Assembly: GCF_963259705.1 (NCBI RefSeq)
Contig: NC_081851.1
Location: 13,180,145-13,244,144, forward strand
DNA from: Myotis daubentonii
Lineage: Eukaryota; Chordata; Mammalia; Chiroptera; Vespertilionidae
Length of the DNA: 64,000 nt
Direction: 5' to 3'
The notes beneath the pieces were generated by a model. That model had not been told where the DNA came from. It did no database searches and saw only the letters and a list, made by a program, of their open reading frames with translations. Both the position numbers and the translations under genes were made by a program. Shown here piece by piece: positions 45,062 through 56,715 of this stretch; the stretch's first letter is position 1; each line of letters begins with the position of its first letter.

Positions 45062-47342
45062 CCTGGTGTCCTGACCTTCTCCTCTCAAGTGAGCTGGAAA
45101 GGCAGTTGTCTCTAGAATGTGGGTACCTGGTTACCACGGTTCCCATTTCTGTTGGGGATCTGTCCCCAGTGAAGTGAGGTCACCCCTTCAAGGTTCCATG
45201 ACCTGTGCCCCTTCCTCCAATCAGGGCCACCCAAAGGCCCCTCTGGGCTGCTGACCTCTCACTTTCCTGGCCCATGTTATCTCCATACCTGTCTACAAGC
45301 ATCCAACACAGCCCTCCCCCCACGCTCCCTGGGAAGAAGGAGGCCCCCGGTTTTGGGGGAGAAAGACGAGTTCACACCTCCTTTTTCTTAGGTGTTCTGT
45401 GCCCTGGGGGAAGCCTCTGTGCCTCTCTGGGCCTCCCCAGGCTCCCAAGCTGCCCAGTGAGGATGATGCTAGGCACCATTTCCCTAGGAAGTCATCAGGT
45501 GCAGATGGGACAAGGCCCCTAACAGCTGTGGGCTGGTGTCCCATGAATCTGGTACACAAACCTAGAGGTGGAAGATGACAAGAACGAGTGGCACACAGCA
45601 TGCAACACTAGACAAAAGAGCCCTGGGCCCAGCCTGTGATCTCAGGGAAGTCACTGCACATGTGCGCCTCATTTTCAAGTCTGTACCTTTAAGGGTTTGC
45701 AATGACAGGAAATTCAGATAGGGTCACCCACTGGCCTAAAACCTCACCGTGGTCTCTTGTTATAAACTTAGCCTCAGACAAGTGCCTCATGTGGGTCCAA
45801 GCCTTAGGGGCCTTCACAGTGGCTTCGAGTGAGTCCAGCCTCCTGGTGGGAACATCCTTGTGTGTCTGCTGAGTGCTCAGGAACTGGCTTCTGAACAACA
45901 TAGAGGACAGCCCAGCTGATGGGGTGTCAGGTCCTGTCACTTGTCTTGTACTCTCCTTCTTGAGGTCCCTTCCTTCCTCTCAGCCTCTCTCTGGCTTTCT
46001 GTGTGTGTGTGCGCGTCTCTGTCTGTGCCACTGACCTGTTATTCTGTCTGGAAGCTGAGTCCACACCCTTTTCCTTACCGCTTTAGCAAATCTTGGTTTT
46101 GGTATGTTCTTCACTTTGTTCTGAGAGTGTCTTGGTCTGAGAAAAGATAGGGCATATTGTGCTACTTTATTGTAACTTCTAGACATAAGCTGTCAAGTCC
46201 CATGAGTGGGATAGATTTCCACCTTGGCATTCCTGATACGACGATTCTAGTGTGAAGCCATCAAGGTGAGCAGCAAGAGTACTAAGCCACATTGACTTCA
46301 GGGCCTCCTGATCCCATGTGTTCTCTGTGACCTGTCAACCTCTAGTATCACCAGGTCCCTAAGCATTCTCTACGGGCAGCCCGAAGGATCTTTTGAAAAT
46401 GTCAATAGGATCATGTCTCTTCTGAAAACTGACAGTGGTCTCCTATGGCCTTTAGAAATGAGTCCCAAATCCTTAGCGTGTCCGTCCAGGCCCTCCATGG
46501 CCCGACCTTAGCTTCTTTTGCAGTCTTGTCTCTCCCTCACCCCTTTTCTGTGGTCACACTTTGAGATCCTCATTGGCATCACACTCTGCCAGCCCAGCTT
46601 AGAGCTGTGCCATGCCCTGTATCCCGACGTCTCCCTCTGGAGTCCGTGGAAGGCTGGTGTTCTTTCTGGCATCTCCCATCTTTCCCCTGTCCTGCTCTCT
46701 GCTCCCATCGTTTTTTCTTTGTGTTTTCGTGTTTGTTATTGTTGTTTTTTTGCAATACCATGAAATGCTACAACCTTGTCCACCCTCAGGAGTTTTAAGG
46801 ATCTCATTTAGTGTGGCAGCTGAGAATTATAAGCAGCAGAATAGTGATGAAGTTAAGAGTAGGGACTTGTCTTTCTCACAAAAGAACAAGTCCACAGGTA
46901 GGTGGATCCAATATTGAATTCAGCTGCTCAGTGATGTCAGGATAAGCTCCGAGCATCAAAGAGGGGAAAAAAATCCTCTCCTCGCTATTGTGCTTTATAT
47001 CAGGGAGGAACTTAGTGTCTCAGAAATCAACTATGAGACTCTTGTGTGAACCCTTGGGCAGAACGGGCCGAATTGCAAGGGACATGGGGCAGTTGAGTGT
47101 CAAACTGCTCCTGAAGGAGGTGCCTCAGCCCAGGAGGAGGTGGTGAGGGTAAGGGCAGTGGGCACATGTGGGATGGTGAGCTTCCTGTTTCTACTGTGAT
47201 CACTAAGTACCCCGTACATTTCTTCTGTGTGGACTTGTGGAGGAAAGGTGTCCCGAGATTCAGGGATGACTGTTTCACAACGGTTGCCTAGTGTTTTGAA
47301 GTACCCTGTCTCATAGGGTCCATATTATCCACATAGAGCTGG

Positions 47343-47587
47343 TTAAACAGATATGTTTTTATTGATCTCAGAGAGAGGAAGGGAAATGGAACAGAGAGAG
47401 CGGGGGATGAGGGTGGGGGCGGTAAGGAGGCTGGGGAAGGGGAGAGAGAAACATCAATGATGAGAGAGCATCATCGGTCCCATAGCCCCTAGCGCACAAC
47501 CCCGGTACGGGCCCTGACTGGGAATGAAACGGGGATCTCTTGGTTCTGGGGTCCACGCTCAAGCACTGAGCCACGCCAGCCGGGCAG
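47343..47587 (-). mobile_element. Ves SINE in unit B
   Basis: The unit B counterpart of 37755-37998, with minor indels in the G-rich middle. Confidence 0.88.
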
Positions 47588-47938
47588 CCGCATATCAATT
47601 TAAAATGAAATTTTTTTTAATTCTAATTTAGTAAAACTTAAAATTCACTGAGACATTTAGGTTTCTCTTGTTGGATACCTGAGGAGTGTTGGCTTGGTGT
47701 ATTGACCAGCTAGCTGGTTTGCCTTGAAAGCAAATATGAACTGAAAGAAAGGAAATGTGTCTCCCCTCAGAGCAAGAGTGCTGCTCACATGAGAACGATG
47801 AGCTTTGGATGATTGGGCCACAGCACTGAACGGATCCCTCTTGCACAGCGTGCCTCCTTTTGAAATACTCACCAGTGGCATTCCTTTGTCCTTTCTGCTT
47901 AGAATTTTCTGACATGGTGGTTTTCGTTTCAATTATAG

Positions 47939-48060
47939 ATTGTTCCAGTGGTGGTGTCAGTGAACTATGGCCCCTCCGGTAGAACCAGGGCTGCGTACCT
48001 TGTTTCCCTACCGTCCTGTTCCAGTGGAACCATTGCCTCTCCCTAAGCTGAGTTTGACTG
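47939..48060 (+). pseudogene. ANAPC1: ANAPC1 exon copy in unit B
   Basis: Same exon as 38351-38472 (acceptor caattatag, donor tg|gtgagt). It reads TLFPYRPVPVEPLPLPKLSL and shares the in-frame TGA just before the internal ATG. A lone exon, not functional. Confidence 0.9.
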
Positions 48061-48346
48061 GTGAGTTAAATTCTGGGCTCATGGAGGAAGGGAAATGATT
48101 CAGGAAGTGTTTAGTGGGGGGAGTTGTTTTGAGTTACTCCTGTTGCAAACAAAGCAATGCTCTTGCTATCCCTAGTGATTTTAAGTATGGTTGAGAGCTA
48201 GTCTACTGGTTGTTTCTGGCCAAATAGCAAAGCCAGCTAAACGGCGAGGGAAGTAGAATGCCCCCCATTAAGTAATTTTTCCTTTCATGAGACCATTTCA
48301 AGAGACAAATTGGCACTTGGGAAAGTTTAGAAAGATATGATTGAGT

Positions 48347-48563
48347 CTGGCCAGTGTTTCACGGTGGTCGAGCGTCCGCCTGTGAAGCAGGCAGGAGTGC
48401 ACAGTTGGTTTGATTCCGGGTCAGGGCACAGGCCCTGGATGCAGACTGGATCACCAATAGGGGTCATGAAGGAGGAAACCGATCAATGCTTCTCTCTCAT
48501 GGTTTACGTTTCTGTCTCGCCCTTTCTCCCTCCCTGAAATCAATCAAAGTGTATTTTTTAAAA
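48347..48563 (+). mobile_element. Ves SINE in unit B
   Basis: Counterpart of 38759-38975. Confidence 0.9.
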
Positions 48564-48577
48564 TATATACTGAGTCT

Positions 48578-48778
48578 AGCCCCGGCTGATGGGGCTCATT
48601 GGATGGGCATCTCCGCTTGCACTGAAAGGTTCCCGGATCAGTTCCCAGGGAGGGCATGTGGCAGGGTTTTGCGGTCAATTCCATGGCGGGGGTGGGCAGG
48701 AGGCGGCTGGTGCACCTCTCATCTATGTTCTCTGCCTCTCCCTTCCTCTCTCCACTGTCTATCTATATATTGGAGGTA
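48578..48778 (+). mobile_element. diverged Ves SINE in unit B
   Basis: Counterpart of 38990-39190. Confidence 0.75.
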
Positions 48779-49218
48779 TGATCCTTGTGTCAACCAGAAC
48801 CTATACATAAAGCAAAATGAGAAGAAACTGTCACTTCTAGTAGTTTCACTTCTGACAGTTCACTAGCGTGAACATTTTGGTGTATATATTTCCAGATTTT
48901 ATTTCCTGATTTTATCAGTGTATACGTAGTTATCAGAAGAAATTAAATGTTTCAAAACTTATTTTAAAACTGTATTATATAGTGAGCACCTTCCATGTCA
49001 GCATATATGTGTACATGTGTGTGTATGTGTGTGTGTGTGTGTAATTATGTATATGTACATGAGAAGACATGGTCTACACGTGTTTTTAATAAACATCCTT
49101 ATTTAATCAAAAGGAGTATTTAACTTAATGGGACATAGTCTACATAAATAGGTAGATACTTTTAGAAATTATCCTTATTTACTATTATAAATGTACAGTT
49201 GGGATGTATTCCTCTGAA

Positions 49219-51251
49219 TTATTTAAGATAATCACCTAGAACTCTTCTGACAGCATGAGAGAAGGCTTCCAGCGCAGCCAGTAGCTGGCTCCATAATGGC
49301 TTCAGGTACTGCCTCGGGCCAGGCCTGGCCAGGGCAGGGCCTCTCCTTGGACCAGGCTCTGGCCCCTGAGCAGACCCTTCCTCTGCCTCAGGAGAGCTCT
49401 GGAGCTCTGGGCGTGGACCTGGAGCAGGAGAAAGAGACAGATTGACTCACACTCCTGGCTTTCCTGTGACTTAGGGCAGACAGGAAAGATGCCACCGCCT
49501 TTAAGGGAACTCCAGCCCATGAGCCTGCCCTCCCCCGATGATCTGCCCAGATGATCATTCCGCCTCACCTTGTTGAGTTGCCTCGGTGGGCTCAAGGTAC
49601 TGCAGCGCCAACCATAGATTTTGGGCGTGGCCCACCAGGTGTGAGGCGGGGGAGTTGACGGGCACCAAGGCCTGCTCTACCTCGAAGCAGGCGAAAGGAA
49701 GGGGCTGCCCCAAACCCTGGACGTGGTCCAGCCAGGTCCCCACCATCGCAGCAAAGGCCCTGGGGAGAGGCAGGTGGGCAGCAGAGTCTGAGTCCTGGTG
49801 TTTCCTTCCACTCTGCCCTCCCATGGCACACTTGTTTAGATCTGAGCCTCTGTGCAGGCCCCCCTTGCCCACCCAGGGGACAGCCCCATGCCACCCCCGG
49901 CCCCTGTGTGGCTGTCCTGGTTGTAGCAGTTGTGGGATCCAGCAGGTTCAACACGGAGTCTGTGTCAGACTCTTCTTCCCACTGGCAGCTCTCCTGAAGG
50001 TCCAGTGCACTGCCCACCCCCACCCTCCAGGCCCTGGGCATCTGGGCTGAGGACTGAGACAGACTTGTGAGCAGCCTGCTCACCACAGTTCTGTTCTGAG
50101 CCTGGCCACCGTGGTCAGGGGAGATGGATATGGAGGGGGCAGGCAGAGCGGGGTGGGTCTGTGGGGGGTGGGAGGGGACTGTGAGGGACAACTCAGCACA
50201 GCATCCCCTCTGGGTCTACAAGGCCCGGGACCCCATCCACTGTCATCTTTGACTCCTATCCTCCTGGAATAGAAGACTCCAGAGCCCAGGCCTTTCTTGG
50301 GAATCAGATGATGTATAAGATTAGGGTTCTGCCAGGCACTCTCCACCCTCCACCCACCACAGTCCCCACAATGCTGACTCTGGGGGCCCTCCCTCTGGAC
50401 CCGGAGACCACTCACTTTATGACTTGGTCCTGCGGTGTGTCAGCCCGGGCATTGTAAGCAGGTGTGCCTCCAGATGGAAAAATCACTCTGATCGCATCAG
50501 CCCTGATGGATGGTGGACACGACCTGCAAATGATGGACAGCGTGACTGCTGGACCCATTGCCCAGAACTGAGGCCCAGGGATTGTGACTGCTTCATTCCT
50601 TGAGTCAGGCTAAGTGTCTCCAAAAGTGTGTGCACATTGTCGAGTAAAGAAACTCCCACCAGAAGCATGCCATACATCTGAGTGGGCCTGTGTCCCTGCT
50701 CTCCCCAGAAATCCCCAGTGTGGTCCACCAAGGACCAGGACCGGCTAGGTCAAACCTCACACTGCTTAACAGGTTGCTTTGCGTGTGCTTTTCCAACCTC
50801 CGATGCCACAGGCCGCTGATGGGTGCGTCAGAGTTCTTTCCATGGGACAGAGTGAAAGAATTGCCACCAACAACCGCCGCACATCCAGCTACCCTGTCTG
50901 CAGAGCCAGGGAGCAGGTGAGACCTGCCATGGCTTGTCCCCACAGCAGTGCTATGAGGTTCCCCCCCCCCAGCAGCCCACTTTTCAGAGGAGCATCCTGA
51001 GACTTGGGAAGATGTGGTGACATTTTCATGCCTCACAGCTAGCAGTGGGCAGAGTCACGAGTGTGTGCTCACCTAGTTAGAAGCTCGTCCAGGAACCGTT
51101 GGGCTCTGGAGCAGGCCAGCGTGGAGACGTGGGGGACGATTCCCCCCGGGAAAGCTGGTACCATGGCCATGGCCACCTTCTCCGAGGTGCCTTCCTGGAG
51201 GGCCTGCATCCTGCAGGACTCATGCAGGTTACCAGTTCGCTCAGCTGCACA
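49219..51251 (-). pseudogene. RALGDS-like: RALGDS-like gene copy in unit B, exons 4-7 only
   Basis: The exons correspond to 51073-51251, 50416-50523, 49569-49759 and 49219-49418, shifted 9584-9586 bases from unit A. All splice sites persist and each exon stays open (LQEGTSEKVAMAMVPAFPGG, AMVGTWLDHVQ, LALQYLEPTEATQQ). Differences from unit A are mostly single substitutions, such as Leu to Ser after EGT. Exons 1-3 and the start codon are absent because unit B joins unit C near 52.3 kb. It could be expressed only from a new upstream exon or promoter, so I treat it as a 5'-truncated duplicate. Confidence 0.75.
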
Positions 51252-52229
51252 CTGGGTGGGAGAAGGAAGGATATCCATGTCAGCGGCATGACCGTGAATC
51301 CCACAAGGATGGAGGTTTGGAGCTAAGTCCGGAGGTCCCAGCCCCACTGGGACGTGTGCAAGAGGAGGGAGAGGAGTGCCCCGGCAGGACGAGGTTCTAG
51401 GTCTTCAAAGTGCCACTGAAGTCCCGTACATGTTCATACAATTGCCACCTTCTTGGCATCTTCCCCCTCCCCCTTCCCTTTAGCGGAGGATCAACCAACC
51501 TCCTTTTAGTAATAGTGTATATGAAGAGCCCAGGCCCTGTCATTCCTCACGAAACGTCCTCGTTATAGAGATGAGAACACAGAGGCTTAGGAAATATCAA
51601 ATGTCTGCTCAAGGGCATGTAGGTCCGAACTGGGTACTGTCCTGCATGACATTCCTTCTCAGGTACCGGAGACTTTCCTGCTACTGACATGGGTGGAAAG
51701 GGTGTGGGAACCTTGTCCCCCCCAGCGTGGGAACAGTGTACACGGTAGATATGGCCTGTGAAATCCTTTGACTTCAAAAGAGAAAGTTATGTTTTATCCT
51801 TTTACATTAATGGGCATTTTAAGACCCTCATTATGGAGATGACTGAGTCTGCAAAATGGCAAATGCCTGGAGACTGCAGATGGGAGAAAGGCGATCACAG
51901 GGCAGGAATCTGACCAGAGGACTCAGGGAGGAGCTAATCCATGTGGTGGATGAAGTGTGACAGGTGCCTCAGTGTCCCCATGAGGCAATTGCCTGGGATG
52001 GAACACTGTGTTTGAGTTGGACATCTTGACGTCGGCCCGGTGAAAATTTCAGTGAGTGAGATTTCCCGGGCCAGGCTGGGAGCAAGGCAGCAGCCATCAT
52101 CAGAAACTGCTGTTGGCAACGTCCCTGCCACAGCCCTTTGGGTTTGGAATCTGCCTGCAGCCGTTCAAATTTTACACGTGCTTGTCCTTCCCCCAGCAGT
52201 GGGCATCCATCTCCAGCTGGGGACATTAT

Positions 52230-52305
52230 ATGTCCTGTGGTCTGAATTGTGTACCCCTAATCCCATGACTTTGCAACCCCTAGAACTTTATCTGCATTTG
52301 AGTTG
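52230..52305 (+). mobile_element. 5' remnant of MaLR LTR at the B/C junction
   Basis: It matches the first part of the LTR at 42665 (gtcctgtggtctgaattgtg, cccatgactttgcaacccct), then breaks off at ctgcatttgagtt and passes into unit C sequence. Confidence 0.85.
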
Positions 52306-52419
52306 CGCCATGCCGTTTCCCAGCCTTTCCCTCGTTAGTCGCTGGAAGTCTTGTGTTTTTTCAGGTATCCCTCATCTTTCCCCTGTCCTGCTCTCTGCGC
52401 CCATAGTTTTTTGTTTTCA

Positions 52420-52449
52420 TTTTTGTTGTTGTTGTTGTTGTTGTTGTTT
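52420..52449. repeat. (GTT)n microsatellite
   Basis: A run of about nine GTT/TTG units at the place where units A and B have shorter runs. Confidence 0.85.
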
Positions 52450-53043
52450 TTGCAATACCATGAAATGCTACAACCATGTCCACCCTCAATTGTTTTAAGT
52501 TTCTCATTCAGTGTGGAAGCTAAGAATTATAAGCAGAAGAATAGTGATGAAACTAACAGTAACTTGTTAATTTGTTTTTCTCACAAAATATCAAGTCCAC
52601 AGTTATTTGGATCCAGTTTTGAATTCAGCTGCTCAATGATTTCATGCTAATCTCCCAGCATCAAGGAGAGGAAAAACCCTTCTCTTTGCTATTGTCTTTT
52701 ATATCAGGGAGGAAAATAGTGTCTCAGAAATCAACTATGAGACTCTTGCCTGAACCCTTGGGTAGAACAGGCCGAATTGCAAGGAACATGGGGCAGTTTA
52801 GTGTCAAACTGCTCCTGAAGGGAGGTGCCTCAGTCCAGGAGGAGGTGGTGAGGGGAAGGGCAGTGGGGACGTGTCAGATGGTGAGCTTCCTGTTTCTACT
52901 GTGAACACTTATGGCCTGTCCATGTCTTCTTTGCGGACTTGTGGTGGAAAGGTGTCCTGAGATTCAGGGATGACTGTTTCACAATTGTTTCCTAGTATCT
53001 TAATCTACTCTGTCCAATACAGTCAATATTAGCCACATACAAG

Positions 53044-53242
53044 TTTTTAAAAATATGTTTTTATTGATTTCAGAGAGAGGAATTGAGAGAGATAGAAACC
53101 TCAATGATGAGAATCATTGATTGGCTACCCCCTGCACCGCCTCTATGGTTTATCAAGCCTGCAACCCAGGCATGTTCCCTGACTAGGAGTCCAACTGTGA
53201 CCTCCTGGATCATGGGTGGATGCTCAACCACTGAGCCACACA
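53044..53242 (-). mobile_element. Ves SINE in unit C
   Basis: Orthologous to 37755-37998 but without the expanded G-rich middle, so unit C keeps the original SINE structure. Confidence 0.85.
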
Positions 53243-53573
53243 TAACTTTATAAGATTAAATGTATATTGATTAAAATGAAGTAAAATGTAAAATTCACTT
53301 AGACATTGGGTTTCCCTTTTTGGATACCTGGGGAGTGCTGTCTTGGTATATAGACCGGCTGGTTTCCATTCACAGCAAATAGAAATGAAAGGAATGTGTC
53401 TCCCCTCAGAGCAAGTGTGTTCACATGAGAATGAGCACCTTTGGTTGATTCGGCCACATGTGTGCATGGGTCCCTCTTACACAGCTTGCCGCCTCTGAGA
53501 TACTCACCTATAGATGGCATTCTTTATCTTTTTTCTTAAAAAGTTTTGACAATGGTTTTAATTTTAATTATAG

Positions 53574-53686
53574 GTTGCTCCAGTGGTGTCAGTGAACTAT
53601 GGCTCTTCCAGTAGAACCCAGGGTGTGTACCTTGTTTCTGTACCATCCTGTGCCAGTGGGACCATTGGCTAAGATGAGTTTGACTG
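53574..53686 (+). pseudogene. ANAPC1: ANAPC1 exon copy in unit C
   Basis: Acceptor attttaattatag and donor tg|gtgagt are kept. It reads MALPVEPRVCTLFLYHPVPV then KMSLTG, with a short internal deletion relative to units A and B. It shares the same TGA before the ATG. Confidence 0.88.
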
Positions 53687-53963
53687 GTGAGTTAAATTCT
53701 GGGATCATTGAGGAAGGGAAAAGATTAAGGAAGAGTTTAGTGGAGGGAGTTGTTTTGAATTATTCCAGTTGCTACCATGCAATGCTCTTTCTATCTCTAG
53801 TGATTTTGAATGTTAACAGCTACACTAGTGGTTGTTGCTGCTCCAATAGCATATCAAGCTACACACTGAGTGAAGTGAAATGTAGCTCACTAAGTAATTT
53901 TTACTTGTAATGAAACCATTTCAAGATGGGAAACAGTGCTTGGAAATTTAACCGAGATCCAAC

Positions 53964-54010
53964 AGTCCATGGGCTGGCGCTCTAACCACTGAGCCAAGCT
54001 AGCTAGGATT
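53964..54010 (-). mobile_element. Ves SINE head fragment
   Basis: Only the tRNA-like head remains (cgctctaaccactgagccaa, gctagctagg). It lies exactly where the match to unit C ends. Confidence 0.7.
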
Positions 54011-54761
54011 TGCCACTCGCTTTTGTATGGCCTGTGAGCTAATAAGTCTTTACATTTTTAAATGATTAAAAACAATTTTTTTAAAGAATGACATTAAAAA
54101 AAAACTCTATAAAATTCAAAGGACAATGTCCACCAGTAAAGGGTCATTGGAGCACAGCCTTGACCGTTTATTGACAGATGGCCTAGGATCGCCTCCTGCC
54201 CAGCGGCAGCATAGAGTAACTGCACAGAGACTGCATGGGTCAAGCCCTCCATGTTGGCCGTTCTGCCTGCTCCCTGCATGGATGGAGAGAAAAGCCTCCC
54301 AGGTCTGGGTGGGCTGCCAGCACAGTCACTTTCTGGCTAGTGGTTATGTCCCCCATCCAAGCCAGCTCTGCAGCCAGGTGGCGCCAGCCCCACCCCATCC
54401 CTCTCTGTGAAGTTGCTGTCCAGGTCTCTCCTCTGATCCAGGTCCATCTGAGGGGAGAGAGGAAAGAGCGCTCATTTCACTGAGAAATCTGGCAGCACTT
54501 CCTTTGCATTTCATGTCCTGACTTCAAGGCTGCCAGGCCCTTCATGTTCTTGGGGAGAATTGCAATGAAACAGTTCCAAATGGCCCTTGAGTAAAACCCT
54601 ATTTTCTTGAGCTGACACATGAGTTTCAGAGCCAAGGGCTCAGCTTCCTCATGAGGGAGAAGCCAAATGGTCAGCTCCCCCTGGAGAAGGCCCTTAGTGT
54701 CCATTAAAGTATAATTGTCTTCAATCAGACTGCATCCACGGCACCAGCGGCTGCTGCCTAC

Positions 54762-54887
54762 CCTCTGACAGCTGCTCCAGCTCCCAGCACAGGTGGGCGG
54801 ACTCCTCCACATTCTGCCCCTGTGCAGTCTTGAGGGCCAAGTTCTTTTCCTGCAGCTCTCAAGGTGTTTCTGGTCTGTGTCCTGGCC
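54762..54887 (-). CDS. candidate coiled-coil exon (block II copy)
   Basis: On the minus strand the acceptor is ctgcacatacag and the donor is GAGG|gtaggc, bounding 126 nt. The best reading is ELQEKNLALKTAQGQNVEES then AHLCWELEQLSEG. The first part of the exon (QDTDQKHLE) is in another frame, so there is a frameshift within the exon. Homologous to 5958-6087. Confidence 0.45.
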
Positions 54888-55526
54888 CTGTATGTGCAGG
54901 AAGGGGGGGTGTGAGGATGCGGACTGGGGCACGCTCTGGACAGGCCCCAGCCCGCATGCATCTGTCCTCATTCCCCCAGGATGAAGGACCTCCATGCCCC
55001 TGCTCACTTCCCAAAACACAGCTGCACAGAAATGACTCCAACAAATAGCCCTGCTGTGAGACTTACAACCACTAGAAGGGATGCTGACCCAGTGACCTAG
55101 GGGATGAAGACACCCAAAATCTCTGAGGGGTGTCTGAACAAAGTGACGTACAGCGCAGGGCTTTAGAGCAAGTGCTATGGTGACGGCAGCTCTGTGGCCC
55201 CTTAGCAGGCCTAACGCCTTGGAAAGGCCGTAGGGACTCACATCACAGCTCAACCCACATCATAAACGCCAGGGAGACCCTTTTTGCAAAAGAGGCCCAA
55301 TCCCTCCATCCTCACAGGAAAGCAACACAGCATCAGGCCCTCTCTGTGATGGAGCCTTCAGTGGTGCCCACTCAAGCCACTGAGCTTAGCAAGCGACTCT
55401 CCGCCATCAGCGAGTCACTGTGCCGGCGGCAGCACCGACCCAGTAGCTGAACATCAGAGAAGGGCACAACATGAACCGAAAACTGCCCCCATCTACGTTA
55501 CACTTGGGAACAACAGCCTGTCCTAC

Positions 55527-55634
55527 CAAATGTAGGTGGCGCAGCTTTGATTTCAGTTGCACGTTCTCCTCCTCAAGCTCGTACAGCTTATTGACCTGGG
55601 ACCAAGCGACCGTCAGCTGCTCCTGGAGAAGGCT
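55527..55634 (-). CDS. candidate coiled-coil exon, 36 codons
   Basis: On the minus strand the acceptor is cctcacaccaag and the donor is TTTG|gtagga. The 108 nt are exactly 36 codons: SLLQEQLTVAWSQVNKLYEL then EEENVQLKSKLRHLHL. Clear heptad leucine spacing. It lies between the 54.8-kb exon and the repeat array and may be part of the same gene. Confidence 0.5.
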
Positions 55635-56715
55635 CTTGGTGTGAGGTTAAGGCCCCTGGTCATCACGATGGCTCTTCCAGGCACCTGGGACCAAACCAAC
55701 AACCTAGGGATGACACTGCTGCAGTGGGAAGTCCTATCTCCGCTTTTGAGCCCCTGCCCTTCTCCATTAGGCCAGGCAGATGGAAAAATCCCCGAAGCAA
55801 GACACTATTTAAATTCGGGAAGGCTGTCTGGCACGTACAGCTTCAGGTGGTTGGAAGAGTGCACCTGCTGACAGGTATGAGACTTGCCTGAGCCCCTTTC
55901 CTTAATAAGGAAGGGGTGGGGCTGAGAGTCTGTTCTGGGTTTGAGGGCTGAGGCTAGGCCTCTCACAGTCACTCCACTGATCTGGGTTCTGGAACAATAT
56001 TCAGAGGAGCTCTTGTTCAATACGCAGTTCCTATTTGAACATTTCACACACCTACTCTCAGCAGTTTCCTGGAAATGAGGGGTCTGTAAGACACAACAAG
56101 TACTATGGCCTCTGTGTGTCAGGCACATGCTGAGTGTGGAACACAATGGCTGGGCCCTCAAAGCCCCCCCCCCACACACACACACAGGAGGAGTCCACTG
56201 CACTTACTCCTGTCCCAGTGACCAGCACGCACAGGGAAGCCATTCAGCTCGTTCCCCTCATCCCTGGTCCTCCCCTCCAGATTCCTCCCAGCGCCACTCA
56301 TGTCTTAGGGGGCTGAGTCTCCCCTGAATGCCCTCACAGTTTGCGAGCACCGATACACGCTGATGTGTCTGTTTCTCTTGGGGAGCAGTTTTCCAAGGCT
56401 TGCCCCACTCATGGGTTCTAACACCTGGGAGATGGGCCAGTAGCTCCTGCTTATGCACATGTTCATTTCCCCGCACGGGCCTGAACCCCAGATTCTCGGT
56501 ATAGGGGAAACCATGCACCTACCACCAGTGGACATGGTTCTGGTCAAAGCCTGGCAGCGGGAAGGGTTTGGTCAGTGACTCTGGCTTCACCTGGCAGCCC
56601 CCTCTCTGCCTGTCCCTGGCCCTGCACTAGGTGCTCTCTGTCTCTGCCACATTCACTCTTCACAACAGCCCCCAGAGGGAGGCAGGGACAGTCCGTTCCT
56701 ACACACGAAGAGGCT

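Larger units (their letters stand above)
36311..45887. repeat. tandem segmental duplication, unit A (about 9.58 kb)
   Basis: Unit A is repeated head to tail as unit B. Paired positions keep an offset of about 9572 at the left edge and 9584-9590 inside. It contains the ANAPC1 exon (38351-38472), three Ves SINEs, a GT microsatellite, the seven-exon RALGDS-like gene and a MaLR LTR. Its left edge lies about 85 bases past the ANAPC1 exon ending at 36225. Confidence 0.93.
45888..52310. repeat. tandem segmental duplication, unit B (3'-truncated)
   Basis: A head-to-tail copy of unit A with only scattered base differences, small indels and microsatellite length changes. It ends inside the MaLR LTR (match to unit A lost at about 52305), so the part matching about 42.74-45.89 kb, with RALGDS-like exons 1-3, is missing. 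The left edge is near 45888. Confidence 0.93.
52311..53962. repeat. segmental duplication, unit C (older, partial)
   Basis: It follows units A and B from about 37015 to 38740 of unit A in order: tttcccctgtcctgctctct, aatgctacaaccatgtccac, the stretch with tgcctcagtccaggaggagg, a Ves SINE and the ANAPC1 exon, up to gaaaccatttcaaga. Differences are many more than between A and B, so it split off earlier. Confidence 0.88.
54478..56715. repeat. duplicated block II (pairs with 5720-8226)
   Basis: Same order and orientation as block I, but without the HeliBat, the Ves SINE and the minisatellite. It carries homologous coiled-coil exon candidates on the minus strand. Confidence 0.85.

Noticed and set aside
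54477..55253. Minus-strand 258-codon open frame as a single-exon gene
   Set aside because: It crosses a clear exon with splice sites in a frame different from the coiled-coil reading, and block I does not keep it open.
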